DNA of 64,000 bases from contig CM033118.1 of the NCBI GenBank assembly GCA_019321725.1, positions 11,000,071 through 11,064,070 on the forward strand. Direction: 5' to 3'. Position 1 is the stretch's first letter, and each line of letters begins with the position of its first letter. A model generated the notes under the pieces. That model was not told where the DNA came from and searched no databases. It saw only the letters and a list, made by a program, of their open reading frames with translations. The position numbers and the translations under genes were made by a program. Source of the stretch: Paulownia fortunei (Eukaryota > Streptophyta > Magnoliopsida > Lamiales > Paulowniaceae). Below are positions 31,729 to 44,215 of this stretch, piece after piece.

Positions 31729-33236
31729 GAGATTGAATTTATGATTGATGTTATGCCAGGAACTACTCCTATTTCTAAAGTACCATACCGAATGGCACCA
31801 ATGAAAGAGTTAAAAGTTCAATTACAAGAATTACTTGATAAAAGTTTTATTCGCCCTAGTTATTCTTCTTGGGGAGCACCTGTGTTGTTCATGAAAAAGA
31901 AGGATGGTACATTGCGGTTGTGTATTGATTATAGAGAATTGAATAAAGTAACAATCAAGAATAAGAATCCATTTCCAAGAATAGATGATTTGTTTAATCA
32001 ATTACAGGGAGTATCTGTATTTTCTAAGATTGATTTGTGCTCTGGGTATCATCATTTGAAGATCAAGGAAGAAGACATACAAAAGACTGCATTCCGAAAA
32101 ATGTATGGACATTATGAATTTTTAGTGATGCATTTCGGTTTAACCAATCCCCCGTAGCTTTTATGGATCTAATGAATAGGGTGTTCAAGCAATATCTCAA
32201 TAAATTTGTGATTGTGTTTATTGATGACATCCTAATTTATTCACGTGATAAAGAAGAGCATAAGGAACATTTGAAGATTGTGCTGCAAGTTCTTAAGGAA
32301 AAACAGTTGTATGCTAAATTCAAGAAGTGCGATTTTTGGCTTGAGCAAGTGGTATTCCTAGGTTATGTAGTATCCAGGAATGGTATTTCTATTGATCCAG
32401 CCAAGGTAGAAATTGTCATTAAGTGGCTAACACCAACAAATGTATCAGAAGTAAGGAGTTTCTTAGAATTAGCAGGGTACTATCGACGATTTGTTCAGGG
32501 GTTTTCAAAGATAGCAACTCCATTAACAATGTTGACAAGAAAGAAAGTGAAGTTCTTATGGACCAATGCTTGTGAAAGAAGTTTTCAAGAACTAAAACAT
32601 AAATTGACTACAACTCATGTTCTTACCATTCCAACAGGAATTGGTGGATTCTTGGTGTATAGCGACACTTCAAAAAATGGTTTGGGTGTTGTTTTGATGC
32701 AAAATGGGAAGGTTATTGCCTATGTTTCAAGGAAATTGAAGGAGTATGAAAAGAATTACCCAACCCATGATTTGGAACTTGCTACTGTGGTTTTTGCTTT
32801 GAAAATTTGGAGACATTGTTTGTATGGTGAGAAGTGTGAGATATACACAAATCATAAGAGTTTGAAGTACTTCTTTACCCAAAAAGAGCTGAATATGAGA
32901 CAAAGAAGATGGTTAGAACTTGTGAAGGATTATGATTATGTGATCAACAATTATCCTAGTAAAGCGAATGTGATTACAGATGCATTAAGCAGAAAATCCA
33001 CATCTTCTCTTTTTGTTATACAAAAGTCAATATTACTGGATTTGCACAGATCAGAGCTTGAAATTGTACCTAAAGGGAAAAAGTGGTCGTTGTCAGCCTT
33101 AGTGTTGAGACCTACACTTCAAGATAGAATTAGAGAAGGTCAAAGGGTGGATATGCAGTTGTGTAGATTAAAAAGAATGATTAAGGCTAGAAAGAGGCAG
33201 ACTTGTCTGTTACTGATGATGGATTATTGGATATAA
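31729..33236 (+). pseudogene. Reverse transcriptase and RNase H of element T(+)
   Basis: RT blocks: [79 protein letters not shown], then after a one-base deletion near 32150 [19 protein letters not shown] with the catalytic DD. Connection and RNase H follow: [78 protein letters not shown] and ITDALSRKS. The 357-codon ORF at 32163-33236 is the longest transposon frame in the window. The connection motif has E for the usual G ([10 protein letters not shown]). Confidence 0.93.
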
Positions 33237-34551
33237 AGGGAGACTGTGTGCCATTTGACAAGGCCATAAAAATAGATATTTTAGAAGAAGCTCATACTAC
33301 TCCTTACTTGGTTCACCTAGGTAGTACAAAAATATATAAGGACTTACAATAACATTATTGATGGGCTAAAATGAAGAGAGATATAGAAAATTTTGTGGTG
33401 GAATGTCTAACTTGTCAACAAGTTAAGATTGAACATCAAAGACCATCAAGGTTGTTGAAGCCTTTGTTGATTCCAAAGTGGAAATGGGAGCACATTACAA
33501 TGGACTTTGTGCTTGGATTACCTAGAACACAAAAGGGGTAAATTCCATATAGGTGATTGTTGATAGATTAACTAAATCAGCCCATTTTATTTCAGTGAAA
33601 TCCACATACAATATAGACCAGTATGCTCAATAATATATTAAAGAGATAGTCAAGTTGCATGGGGTGCCAATTTTAATAGTGTCGGACAGAGATCCTAAGT
33701 TTACATCTACATTTTGGAAGAGCTTATATAGTGCCATGGGAATGAAACTTGCATTTAGTACAACATTTCATCCACAAAGTGATGGGCAGTCAGAGAGGGT
33801 TATTAAGATATTAGAGGATATGTTAAGAGCTTGTGTGTTAGATTTTCAAGGGAGTTGGGATGCGAAGCGTCCATTAGTGGAGTTTACATATAATAACAGC
33901 TACCAATAAACAATTAGAATGGTGCCTTATGAAGCATTGTATGGAAGAAAATGTACATCTCCAGTTTATTGGGATGAAGTTGGAGAACGAAGCCTGCTAA
34001 GGTAGTGGAGAAAATACGAGAGAGAATGAAGAACACGTAGAGTAGACAGAAAATTTATGTAGATAAATGGAGAAAAGATCTAGAGTTTACCATTGGGGAT
34101 TATGTGTTATTAAAAGTAGCTCCAATAAAAGGTGCCATGAGATTTGGAAAGAAAGGAAAACTCAGCCCAAGGTATGTTGGCCCATTTGAGATTCTCGAAA
34201 AAGTTGGTGATAAAGCTTATAGAGTGGCCTTACCTCCGTCATTATCTAGTATTCATAATGTTTTCCATGTGTTTATGTTAAGAAAGTACATTTCAAACCC
34301 TTCTCATGTGTTGATTTATAAACCATTGGAATTGACTCCTGATTTAGCCTATGAAGAGAAACCAATGCAAATTCTGGATCAAAAGGAAAAAAAGTAGCGA
34401 ACAAAAAAGATTCGACTTATTTAAGTATTGTGGAGAAATCATTCTATAGAAGAAGCCACATGGGAAAAAGAAGAAGGAATGCAGAGTGAATATCCAGAAG
34501 TATTTGGTACGTTAAATTTTGAGGACAAATTTTTTATAAGGAATGAAGGGT
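33237..34551 (+). pseudogene. Integrase with chromodomain-like C-terminus of element T(+)
   Basis: Zinc-binding part near 33320-33420 (ECLTCQQVKIEHQRPS), core with [30 protein letters not shown] and [20 protein letters not shown], so all three D, D, E residues are present, though stops break the frame (near 33349, 33540, 33906, 34037). The tail KGKLSPRYVGPFEILEKVGD, NVFHVFMLRKYISNPSHVL and PMQILDQKEKK is followed in a broken frame by KVLWRNHSIEEATWEKE-like codons (34400-34500), a chromodomain signature. Chromodomains steer chromovirus integration toward modified chromatin. Confidence 0.88.
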
Positions 34552-36005
34552 TGTAATGCCCAATTCTCTTCTACATAGCCAATAATGAGCATCTTGCATG
34601 AATATTCATCTAATCAATATGCATTATCAAATTATGGCATACAAAAAACATGATTGCATGAACATAATCAGTTATGCTTTAACATGCATTAGTACATGAA
34701 ATATGAGATCAAACTTTTGTTTCTTGATTTAACATATTCCTTAAGTGCCTTTTTGCAGTGAAAAGTTTGGTATTTTGATTAAGGAAGATTGATGTGTTGA
34801 ATGGTCATAAAATGAATTATTTGTATTGTTCCATACTTGTTGCATTATAAAGTGATTATTTGCCTAAATATTTGCCTTAAATATGTTACATTTAGCTAAG
34901 AATTAAAAGTATACAAAATGGTGTAATTTAATTGGTTGTTTGACTAGGTTGCATGAAACCATTCTAAACCGCATTGCACTAGATTATAATACAAAAGCAT
35001 CAATTTTTGTCATCTTCCTAGCCCATAAACGTGGCTCTTTGCATGAGAAGACACCAAGCAGGAGTTAACCAATCATCACCCTCCACTTATCTCTCTTTGA
35101 AATGTCAAATAAGTCATTTTTAGCCATATTTTCTTGTGGAAGCTCCTAAAAAATGACCAGCCCTTCTTCTCTAAGTTTCTCCCAAATTTCTACATTCTCA
35201 TACTCATAAAAATTGAATTCAATCCATAGGAATCCATAAAACACAAAGTAGAATAAGTTTCTACCCTTTTTAAGCTTGAAAAGGAAGTATGGTACTTGAT
35301 TAATGGTCGGGTAGACAAGGGATGCGGGGAGGGATTGATGGACCCAACAAATGGTGGCAAATACTTGAGGTTGAAAAACTGATATATGAAAGCCATAATG
35401 AACGAGATAGAATATGGCTAATACCTGAGGTTTAAAGACCAAGTATGAAAACCCCGTATTATTTCTCTTATTGGCCAATCATTATGAACAGATTTCGAAA
35501 ACCATGGTCTATCGCTATTAGTTAAGTATTGCACTTCAAGGTCCCTAAAGAATGATTTATGAATAAAAGTTATTAAATAGAATAATGCATTTAAGGATTT
35601 ATGAGATGTGCATATATGCTATTTGTTATTGCATCAGTTTCACCTTACTGAGCCTTTAGCTTATTAGATTCATGTGATGCAGGTGGAAATGTACAGGTTT
35701 AGAGGTTGACTATGTCTCCAAAGTGGCCGGACAGAGATTTGTTCATATGCCATGCTTCAAGCTGTTTTGTTTTTAAATAAGCCGCTCTATTCTGGTTTTG
35801 TAATCAGATATACTCAGTTTTGAATTATGTATATGGTGTGTTTAAAATAAAATGAAACAACAAATGAATTCAAATTCTTTCTCTTATAGCCAAAAAGGGG
35901 ATTTTTTTAAAACCATAACTCTAGTATTAATGAAAAATTGACATTTCTTGACTTAATTGTGTATTAGCTTGTTTAGGTTCTACAGTTAGGATAAGGGGTG
36001 TTTCA
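34552..36005 (+). repeat. 3' LTR of T(+), internal deletion
   Basis: Starts TGTAATGCCCAATTC after a purine tract (GGAATGAAGGGT) and ends AAGGGGTGTTTCA, with the final TTACA changed. Around 35276-35284 AAGCTTGAAAA jumps to GAAAAGGAAGTATGG, removing roughly 0.8 kb that is present in the other T LTRs. GAAAA is shared by both sides. ORFs at 35146-35478 have no domain. Confidence 0.9.
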
Positions 36006-36289
36006 TGCAAGAGCTCCAACAACCTCCCAACCAGCAAAAGATACTTCAGGCATCGTCGTGCTCACCTACAACGCATAAACTATATGAGCTAATGCTCAGC
36101 AAGTAAAGATTATGCATGTTAAAGAATAATCCACAATATCAAGTCATGCATCTCAAAATGCTATGCCCATAATGCAATTTCATGCATAAAAATATTTCTC
36201 TCAAAATCATTGCTTTGTTGGGCCCTTGACCAATGCTACTATCTCATGCATCGGAAAAGAGCTTTGCACACTGCCATAATCTAATGGCC

Positions 36290-36375
36290 GGTAATGATAT
36301 ATGCATGCAAATCCATGCATGCACAGAAGCATGCAAATCCATGCACGCGAACCTGCAAATCCATGCATGCTTCGG
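36290..36375. repeat. CATGCAAATCCATGCA repeat cluster in the D LTR
   Basis: ATGCAAATCCATGCATGC and variants recur about four times in 80 bases, giving repeated CATGCA (RY-type) and ATGCAAAT octamers. The solo D LTR carries a decayed version at 49780-49840. The third D LTR has CATGCAT elements near 56320-56370. Confidence 0.8.
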
Positions 36376-38363
36376 TGCACTAGTAGTGGTTAGCAAAAGA
36401 TTTACCTTCCTCAAAATCATGTCGTGCAATGCAAGATCTATCACAATGCTCGTATATGATGCATGCACGTGTCAATGCCCATGTATGTATGCTCAATGAA
36501 CATGAATGACAGTAATGTGTGCCCTCTGCTATGCACATATGATCTATGATATTACATATAAATCACACATTTACTATGTCTATGCGTTGTAGTTACAAAT
36601 GAATCTTTACTTACCTTTCACTTGGTTGGTGGGTTAGTTTAAATTTGTTTACTATTCCTCTCCAACCTTAGATATAATATAACCTGTAATATTACCCAAC
36701 ATCAAGCACCATTCCCAATTTGGCAAGTTGAAAGCACAATATCTCATACTAAGACTTTAGACACCAAGCTATCTAGATAACAATCAAGCTTTCACAAACT
36801 AGAACCCAATATAGTCCCTCAAATACCTTAATTTATCATATTAGATATATGTAAACACCATGTAATTAAAGTATCATCACTCTAATAGCATGTACCTAAT
36901 TGTTAGAACTCAATAACAATATGTTTAGGTTGAAACCTGCTAAGTTATTAAATGGAAGAGATTCACATTTTCATATTTTCCTGTTGTCCAATTTAATTGC
37001 ATGCTAACTTTGACATCCTTAAGCATATCCAATCACTCCCAAATTTTTACCACATTAGATAACATGTAGAGAAATGTAACAATATTTTATAATTGCCTAA
37101 AATTACTGATTTTTGCAGCAAAACCAACCCAATTATCACAGAACAGAAACTGTAAGTTCTATCATGATAGTTTTGAGTGTCTCTTTAAATATCAAATCAT
37201 ATTTCAAATTATAACCTCTCCAAACTTACATACATCACCTAAAATCATATATAAATACATATATGGTGAAATATATAGGTTTTAATCAAGTTATCATACA
37301 TATATAAAGCTTTAAAAATAAAAACCAACAAGTATGCAGTTTCTGCCCCTAGTGATTTCTATTATGATTTTGCAACTAAAAAACCTTCTTTTGTGAATTA
37401 TAAGACCATAAATAACATTCTCACATGGTTATAAATAATAATAGAAGCTTTATAAATCACAAAACCTCAAATAAATCAAGAATTGAAATCAAAACATGAG
37501 TTAAGCTCACCTATGCACAATTTTCAGTTTCTACTTGCTCCTTCTTACTTTCCTTTGATTTCTTCACATTTTTATTTACTTGGAATCACTTGGGAGCAAC
37601 TTATAAAATTTAATATGGATCTTTTGGAGGTGAAATATCTCAGAAAATAGTTTTTGGTCGTGGTTCAAGGATAGAAATGAAGAAAGGTTGAGTTGGTAGC
37701 ATGAAATGGCAAAGCTTGAGGTGGCAAGGCTTGACGTGTCAAGTGGTGGTTCAAATCTGATGTTACACACATCTTATAAATTTTTAATCTAGTGTTTCTC
37801 ATTATTGATTTATTTATATACAATCTATTTTAATTTTCGTATGATCGAATAATAAATTCTACCATAATTTCTTAACCATTCATTCGATCTCTAAATTGAT
37901 TGGCATCCGATTCTTAAATGATTGTCTTGTTGGCATTTCTAAAATTATATGCACATATGGACCTTGTAATATGATATTTAAATCATATTATATCATGTCC
38001 AATATTTCAAGTATGTTAATTTACAAATATATACTTTTGAAATAACTTGATCAAATCAAATTAATCCGTATAAACTTACTAGTGACACCTTTAACACTTC
38101 TAAAAATTATAACGTGTAACCTAGTAACATTAATCATATTGATACCTAATTTTATTCTTATCCCAATGTATAATTGATTAATTAGGTTAGGGGATTCAAT
38201 AATCAATACCGTGCAAGAGCTTTAAAATTAAGTTTACTGATTAAGAACGCCGTATATAATAATAGATTATATGATGTCAATATCAATGAAAATAGGATGC
38301 AATTTACATGCAATGCATGAATCATGTTTATCCAGGTGAGTAGTGAGAGGTTTGGGTGTCACA

Positions 38364-39375
38364 TCCTCCTCTCCTTATAAAAATTTCTTCCCCGAAATTT
38401 TACTTACCGAAAAAGTTCATGATACTTAGTTCTCATTTCATCCTCCCTTTCCCAAGTAGACTCTTCTACCGATAGGTTTCTCCATAACACTTTAACTAAT
38501 GGAATCTATTTATTTGTTAGCTATTTCACTTCTCATAACAAAATATGTATAGGTTTTTCTTCATAGCTCAAATCTGCCTTTAATTCCACTGGTTCATTCT
38601 TCAGAATGTGAGAGAGATTAGCAATATATTTCCTCAGCATAGACACATGAAATATATTGTGTATTTGGGACATAGATGCCGACAGATCCAGTCTGTAAGC
38701 AACATCATCAATTCTTTCAATCACAGAGAATTGGTCAATATATCTGGGACTCAATTTCACTTTAACCGCATGATGCCCTTCATTGGTGCTACTTTGAAAA
38801 ACACATGATCTCCTACCGCAAACTCCAACGCCCTTCTTCGTCGATCTGCATAACTTTTCTATCGATTTTGGGCAGTTTGCATTCTTTGTAAAATCTGTAA
38901 CACAACTTCTGTCATCTCTCAAATCATATATAGGCCTAAAAGTTTCTTCTCACCAACTTCATCCTAGTGTATCAGAGACCTACACTTTTTGCCATACAAT
39001 GCTTCATAGGGACCATTGCAATGCTAGTTTGATAGTTGTTATTGTACGAAAACTCCACCAAATGTAGGAATTTACTCTACTAACCTTGGAAGTCTAATAC
39101 ATAGGATCAAAGCATATCCTCCAATGTCTGTATTGTTCATTCAGATTGCCCATCCATCTGACAATGATATGTTGTACTGAATGATAACTATGTTCTCAAA
39201 GCTTTGTGTAAACTCCTCCAAAAAGCATACAAAAATCTTAAATCTCTATCAGAAACTATAGACAATGGCACACCATGAAGTCTGACAATCTTCTTAATGT
39301 ATAATTGGGCATAGCGATCCATGAAATATGTAGAACATATGGGAAGAAAATGAGCAAACTTGGTCAATCTAAGTG
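38364..39375 (-). pseudogene. Family D chromovirus integrase C-terminal part with chromodomain
   Basis: On minus: [67 protein letters not shown], then VKLSPRYIDQFSVIERIDD, IHNIFHVSMLRKYIANLSHI, LSYEEKPIHIL and a chromodomain block VLWRNLSVEESTWERE just before the LTR. The frame is broken repeatedly. Everything upstream (gag to integrase N-terminus and 5' LTR) is gone. The cut joins a copia LTR at a shared AGAT near 39375. Confidence 0.88.
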
Positions 39376-39481
39376 CAATTAAGATAAAGAAGGCCTATAA
39401 GTTAATATATATGGAATAAGATTGTCTATTTCAAGAATATAAGAGCGTCTACTAATTGGCATGTCGGGTAGTATTCTAATA
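39375..39481 (-). repeat. First ~107 bp of the copia 3' LTR
   Basis: On minus it begins TATTAGAATACTACCCGACA (T-A for the usual T-G) and follows the 5' LTR start at 46138 through GACAATCTTATTC and TTAACTTATAGG before breaking into D integrase sequence. The polypurine tract AAGTGGGAGAT (39492-39482) immediately precedes it. Confidence 0.85.
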
Positions 39482-42400
39482 ATCTCCCACTTACCCTAGA
39501 GCTAATTACCCAGTATCTTAGGCCCATCTTCCAAAGATGTCTATTTGCACTAGGGGTCTGGTCAGTGGATTTGCTAGATTTTTTGCCAAGGATATTTTCT
39601 CCACTATTAAGTCACCTATATGAATGATTACTCTAATCATATGGTATCACCACATATTGTGCCTCGATCTATGATGCGATCTTGGCTCTTTTGCTTACAC
39701 AATAACCTTATTGTTATCAAAGTAGACTTTTACTAGATTAACAATAGCCAAAACTACTTCAAACCCTTTTCAAGAGGTTCCTTATCGAAACACATTCTTT
39801 TACGGCATCTCATGCGGCGATGTAATATGATTCTAAATATGGATTGAGTTATCTACTTTGGACTAAAAGCTAGATGTAATAGTCTAGCTTTAGTTCTCCT
39901 AACCATGTTCCAAAAAGACATTTTTATTGCTTCACAAGCACTTAAAGACCTTATCTATAGATTTTAATGATGAAATAGACTGATATATGCTCATGACACT
40001 CAAAGTATTTTTTATATCACATCTTGTACATGGATTTGCATACTTAAAGTATTGAGTCATCCTTTTTTTTCCTTTAAAAGTCTTCAGGGACATAGACTTT
40101 GAAGAAAAATAACTATGAATCCATGCTAAACACTTTTACCATCTGTGCACGTGGATTTGGAGTAGTCCAAGCATCCTTTTTGATCCACACAAATCTGAAC
40201 CCCCAAGCTCTAGGATGCCCTCCAAATCCCTCATGGAGAACTTAATAGATAACAAGTCTTAGTTAATTGTAACATTCCTACAATATCCTTATGAGTAGAA
40301 TGTTACTAACACAATAAATTTTACTACGCTCCAACTAATTTTCTTACACACATATGGTCCATTCGTATTCCTATATAGATCAAATCATTTAATTAACTCA
40401 ACGAATCGAATGTACCAACCTTGGGGATTTAGTGTTAAGTCCAATAATGGACTTTTGAAGCTTCCAAACCTTCTGCTTACTTCCATTGGACATAAAGGTA
40501 TCAGGTTGTTTCTTCTCAATACTTTTATTGATAAAGGCGACCCTCATATCCTTCCATATACTCAGATATGGCCAACATGATACCAATGGACTATTACATT
40601 ATATCTAGTAAGAGATTTCATCAATAGTCAACACCTTGATTTTGATGAAACCCTTTTATCCATTTATGCCTTATAGGTCATCATCTCCCCGTGTAATTCA
40701 AGCTTCTGCTTATAGACCCAATTGTAGCCAATGGGTACTATACCTTGTGGTGTGTCCATCAAGGTCCATAACTTATTGGAGTAAATAGAATCCATACTCA
40801 ATGGTATTTTGGTAAATCTTGTTAATTGATGTCTTACATCAATATTTCTTTTTGAATTAATACTCAAGGGAATACTTGTGTACTTAGAATATTAGTAATT
40901 TGTTTGTATACCATTGCTTGTTATGGTTCTTAAATTTTTTTTAAGTTCTATGATCTAACCCTTTTCTATCCAGTAGAAAACACCTTTCTATAAAAATCTC
41001 ATATTCCTCAAAACTAACACTTTAGATTTGATAAATCACAGAAGCAGTATCCAATAGATTTCTTTGGATACCCTATAAATTTCTATAAGTTGGATATTAC
41101 ATCCAACCTATCTCTCACTAACCGCTTTGCACAGGCAGCCTCCTCGTACCCTTAGGTATGAGGAGGCTTTCCTATATCATTCTAATATGATATTTTTGAG
41201 CATCAACTTTGGTGACTTTCTTCATAATAATATCATCAATTCTGGGGTATAATCTTAGAGTGAAAAGAAATCTCAGTGAAACTCAACAAGGACTCATCTT
41301 TTTGAGAATCCTATTCTCCATTAGATAATCAAAGAACTTACTGCCTTAGTATTATTTCCTCGATCATGTTGACAAATTTTAATACTTCTGTTGGTTTTAT
41401 TCTCTACCTTATATCCAAATTCTTTAAACTTTTCAAAGCATTTAGAGTAATGAAGTAATAATAGTTCACTTGCGCACTAACATTTAGTGGACTACACACA
41501 ATTCTTTTGGATCAAAACCAAAATGGTACCTTGCCCCATTTGTCCTACAAATGGTGATTTGGTTGTCCTACCTTGAGATAAGATTCACAAGTCGGCATCA
41601 CATCCAAGTCCAAGAGGACAAGCAAACAAGCTATCTTGTGAATTCTTTGTTCAGGGATATGATCTAACCTAGCCTATCACAATTATGTATAAGTATAATT
41701 ATCTAAACTTATTTTGTTGATTTTGTTAGATGGTACTGTAAATTAATTACCAAAGTACGAACATCAAGAGTCATGGAATATTTCCATCTTTTGATTTTTC
41801 AATCAAAACTTTCTCTGATTTAATAAAATCCCACTCTTAAATCTTTCGCACTATAGGCAAATAATTATCACTAAACTAATTCTATCTAGAGATAAGCGGA
41901 CCATTCCTTCAACTGAGGAAGCAACCTTTGCTTCACTTCCAAGTTTAAGGATTTTCTCTCAGACTTATTTTTCTTATCACCCTTTACAACTCTTTGTAGA
42001 GATGGGATTATATCTGGTATCAAATACCCAAGAAGAATTTTCAACAATTGACTTGAACAAAATATTTATTTGAATTAAAACTCTTTCTAACTCTAATATT
42101 TGAATTAGAAATCTTTCTAATTTAAGACATGAATTAGAACTCCTTCTAATTCATTTAAACAAGTCGACAGTTGCATTTTCTCTTTCTATGCCCATAAACT
42201 TATCTTTCCTGTATTAATCCTCTAACTTGGCCTATTATAAATTTTTGTTTCTATTGAGAACTCTTTCTCAATCGATTTCTTAGACCCTAAGTCTTAGAGT
42301 AGGTGAAATGAATAAACAAAATTGGTCTTTGAAAACCAGAGTCTCCTATTAAGGATGTCCTTCTATAACACTTTATAGAATGTGTAGTGGGAGGTGTTTT

Positions 42401-44215
42401 CCACATCTTTTGTGAAAATTGTTTCTACAACTATTAGCATAAACTCTCTTTTGCACATTTTAGACCTCTTAAAATTTTAAGAACAATTATTTAATTTTAA
42501 GAGCAATCCAGAAAGATTTGGAGCTTCGTAATGTTTAGTGTCGTCTAGAATAAATCAAATGGATATAGTAGTGATAACTATTAGCCTAAGTGAGACAGAA
42601 AAATCAAACATCTATTCAAAAATATATTTATTTATAATAAGGTCTTTAATTATAAATGTCTCCCACTATTTTCTTCAAATTCCATCACCCCTAATAGTAA
42701 TTCAGGAAATCATATTTGCTAATAGGATTGATATCTAATTAGTATATCATACACCCCAATTTTTTGAGCCCATATAATATACTAAAAGGCAGTTAACTCT
42801 TTAGCGATTGTATCTTTATACAACCCTTAAGATGTTTTTCCTTATCTCTTCCCATATGCCCCAATTTTATGAGTCTATATGGTACTAAGTGTCATGTAAC
42901 ACCTATTAAACATCCATGTAGATGGAGCATCAAAATGTTCCATGACTCATGGCCAACGCAATGATGAGTCCATCCCACGGCATCACTATACTTGGTAGAG
43001 ATCACAACTTTCCAACACAAGACCACCTCACATCTCATGGCCGATGATTGAGTGTGGTAACATTGTCATGTCTCTACCTTTGATGGTAGGCATGGATCAA
43101 TGGGTCCTATCTAACTTGTCCATATTTGCTTAAAATCGATTTTAAAATTCTTTACTTAATTTCATAAATTAAGTGGGGTTTTATTTTATCCAAGACCTCA
43201 TCAATTTTTCATTTATAGCAAGAATATCAAATGAAATCATTTATTTGAAAGCATTAAATAAATCCTAGCATGTATCTAATACAAACAAAAAACTAGGGGT
43301 GATCATATGCCCACCTATGCGACCGGTTTGAGCCAAAAATAGGTGTAGGTTAATTTAAGGGTATAAAATAGTATAGAAAGCCTATCTATTACAAAATGTT
43401 GTATCCCATACATACATGGCCTTAAGCTTCTTGGTCCTTCTCCTTTGTCCTCCAATTCAACATAAAAGAAAAAACCTCACCTCCTATTTTATGCTTATTG
43501 CATAAATGTAAAAATAATACATTGATTGAATAAGAGGCTCGTAGGCCCATTTTAAAACCCAAAGAAAATATATTCACCAATCACATTGGTCAATAGCTCT
43601 ATGATCATCCCATAAACATACATGGTAAAAGATACATGTTAAAACATCCATCACATGAATTTTAAGCACGTGAATTTACTAATCCTTTAATATTACAAAT
43701 TTTTAAAGACTTGGGATAATTACGATTTGTAAAGAAAAAACATTTTTCTATAATTAAAATTAAAAATCATATTTCATAAATAATACAAACACATACTGGC
43801 AAGCAGTGCACACGACACTATCTAGGTGTGCGCTCTAACTGGGAACGTAGGTTTATTTGAGGGCAGGCAACAACTTGCCAGCTTTTTGCCCACTTTGCTG
43901 CATTTCCTTGGTAGCTTTTTGGGCACCAGCTTGGTGAGGCACTCGCCAACCAGCAGTCCGTGTAGGTAGCGGCCCTCACGTTATACTCAAGTCAATGCTC
44001 AACCCCATTGCTTGGTGTCTAGCTTTAACCAATGGCTTATGCACTGGGTGGTAGCCTATTGTGTGCATAATTTTATCATACAAAATATTTACCAAATACA
44101 AAATTATCCTAATCTAAAAAATCATGCAATATCATAATTATTTTATATTTAACAATTAAACACAACATAAATACACTCAATAAATGTTGTCGCGAAATCG
44201 TGGCTCTAATACCAT
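39482..44215 (-). pseudogene. Copia internal region: gag-pol remnant of the family A element
   Basis: On minus, from the PBS (44214-44201) a long leader runs to about 42700. Decayed Gag follows to about 41870. A GAG-pre-integrase/integrase block lies at 41600-41270 (TKSPFVGQ-like codons, then KCFEKFKEFGYKVENKTNRS, ICQHDRGNNTKAV). RT lies at 40870-40390 (NKLWTLMDTPQGIVPIGYNW, VYKQKLELHGEMMTYKA, then SKQKVWKLQKSIIGLN). RNase H C-terminal codons with ESYYIAA, SKRAKIAS and GRWA blocks lie at 39860-39500. Integrase before RT is the Ty1/copia order. Stops and frameshifts are everywhere. Gene function is lost. Confidence 0.8.
44201..44214 (-). other. Primer binding site (tRNA-iMet type) of the copia element
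   Basis: The minus strand reads TGGTATTAGAGCCA just past the LTR end (CGAACCCAATA at 44216). Confidence 0.82.

Larger units (their letters stand above)
28617..36005 (+). mobile_element. Ty3/gypsy chromovirus T(+), Del/Tekay-like, 7.4 kb, degenerate
   Basis: Same family as T(-) but on plus, flanked by perfect TGCAA duplications (28612-28616, 36006-36010). Order: 5' LTR 28617-30169, gag, protease, RT, RNase H, integrase with chromodomain-like tail, 3' LTR 34552-36005. The 5' LTR lacks its right end, the PBS and the leader. The 3' LTR lacks an internal block. Both losses sit at short microhomologies. The empty site still matches the solo D LTR at 49470-49490. Confidence 0.93.
28250..38363 (-). 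mobile_element. Family D chromovirus 3' LTR (~2.7 kb), split by element T(+)
   Basis: On minus it runs from TGTGACACCCAAACCTCTC at 38363 to GGTGGGTGTACA at 28250. Taking out T(+) (28617-36005) and one TGCAA leaves about 2720 bp, essentially the same as the solo D LTR at 49106-51827 (2722 bp), and the two align throughout. It adjoins D polymerase codons and a purine-rich tract (AAGGAGAGGAGG) at 38364, which identifies it as a 3' LTR. Confidence 0.9.

Noticed and set aside
41147..41172. Strong hairpin GCCTCCTCGTACC...GGTATGAGGAGGC, a possible terminator or microRNA stem
   Set aside because: It lies inside decayed copia integrase-to-RT coding sequence on minus; the stem is short and no small-RNA or terminator context is visible.
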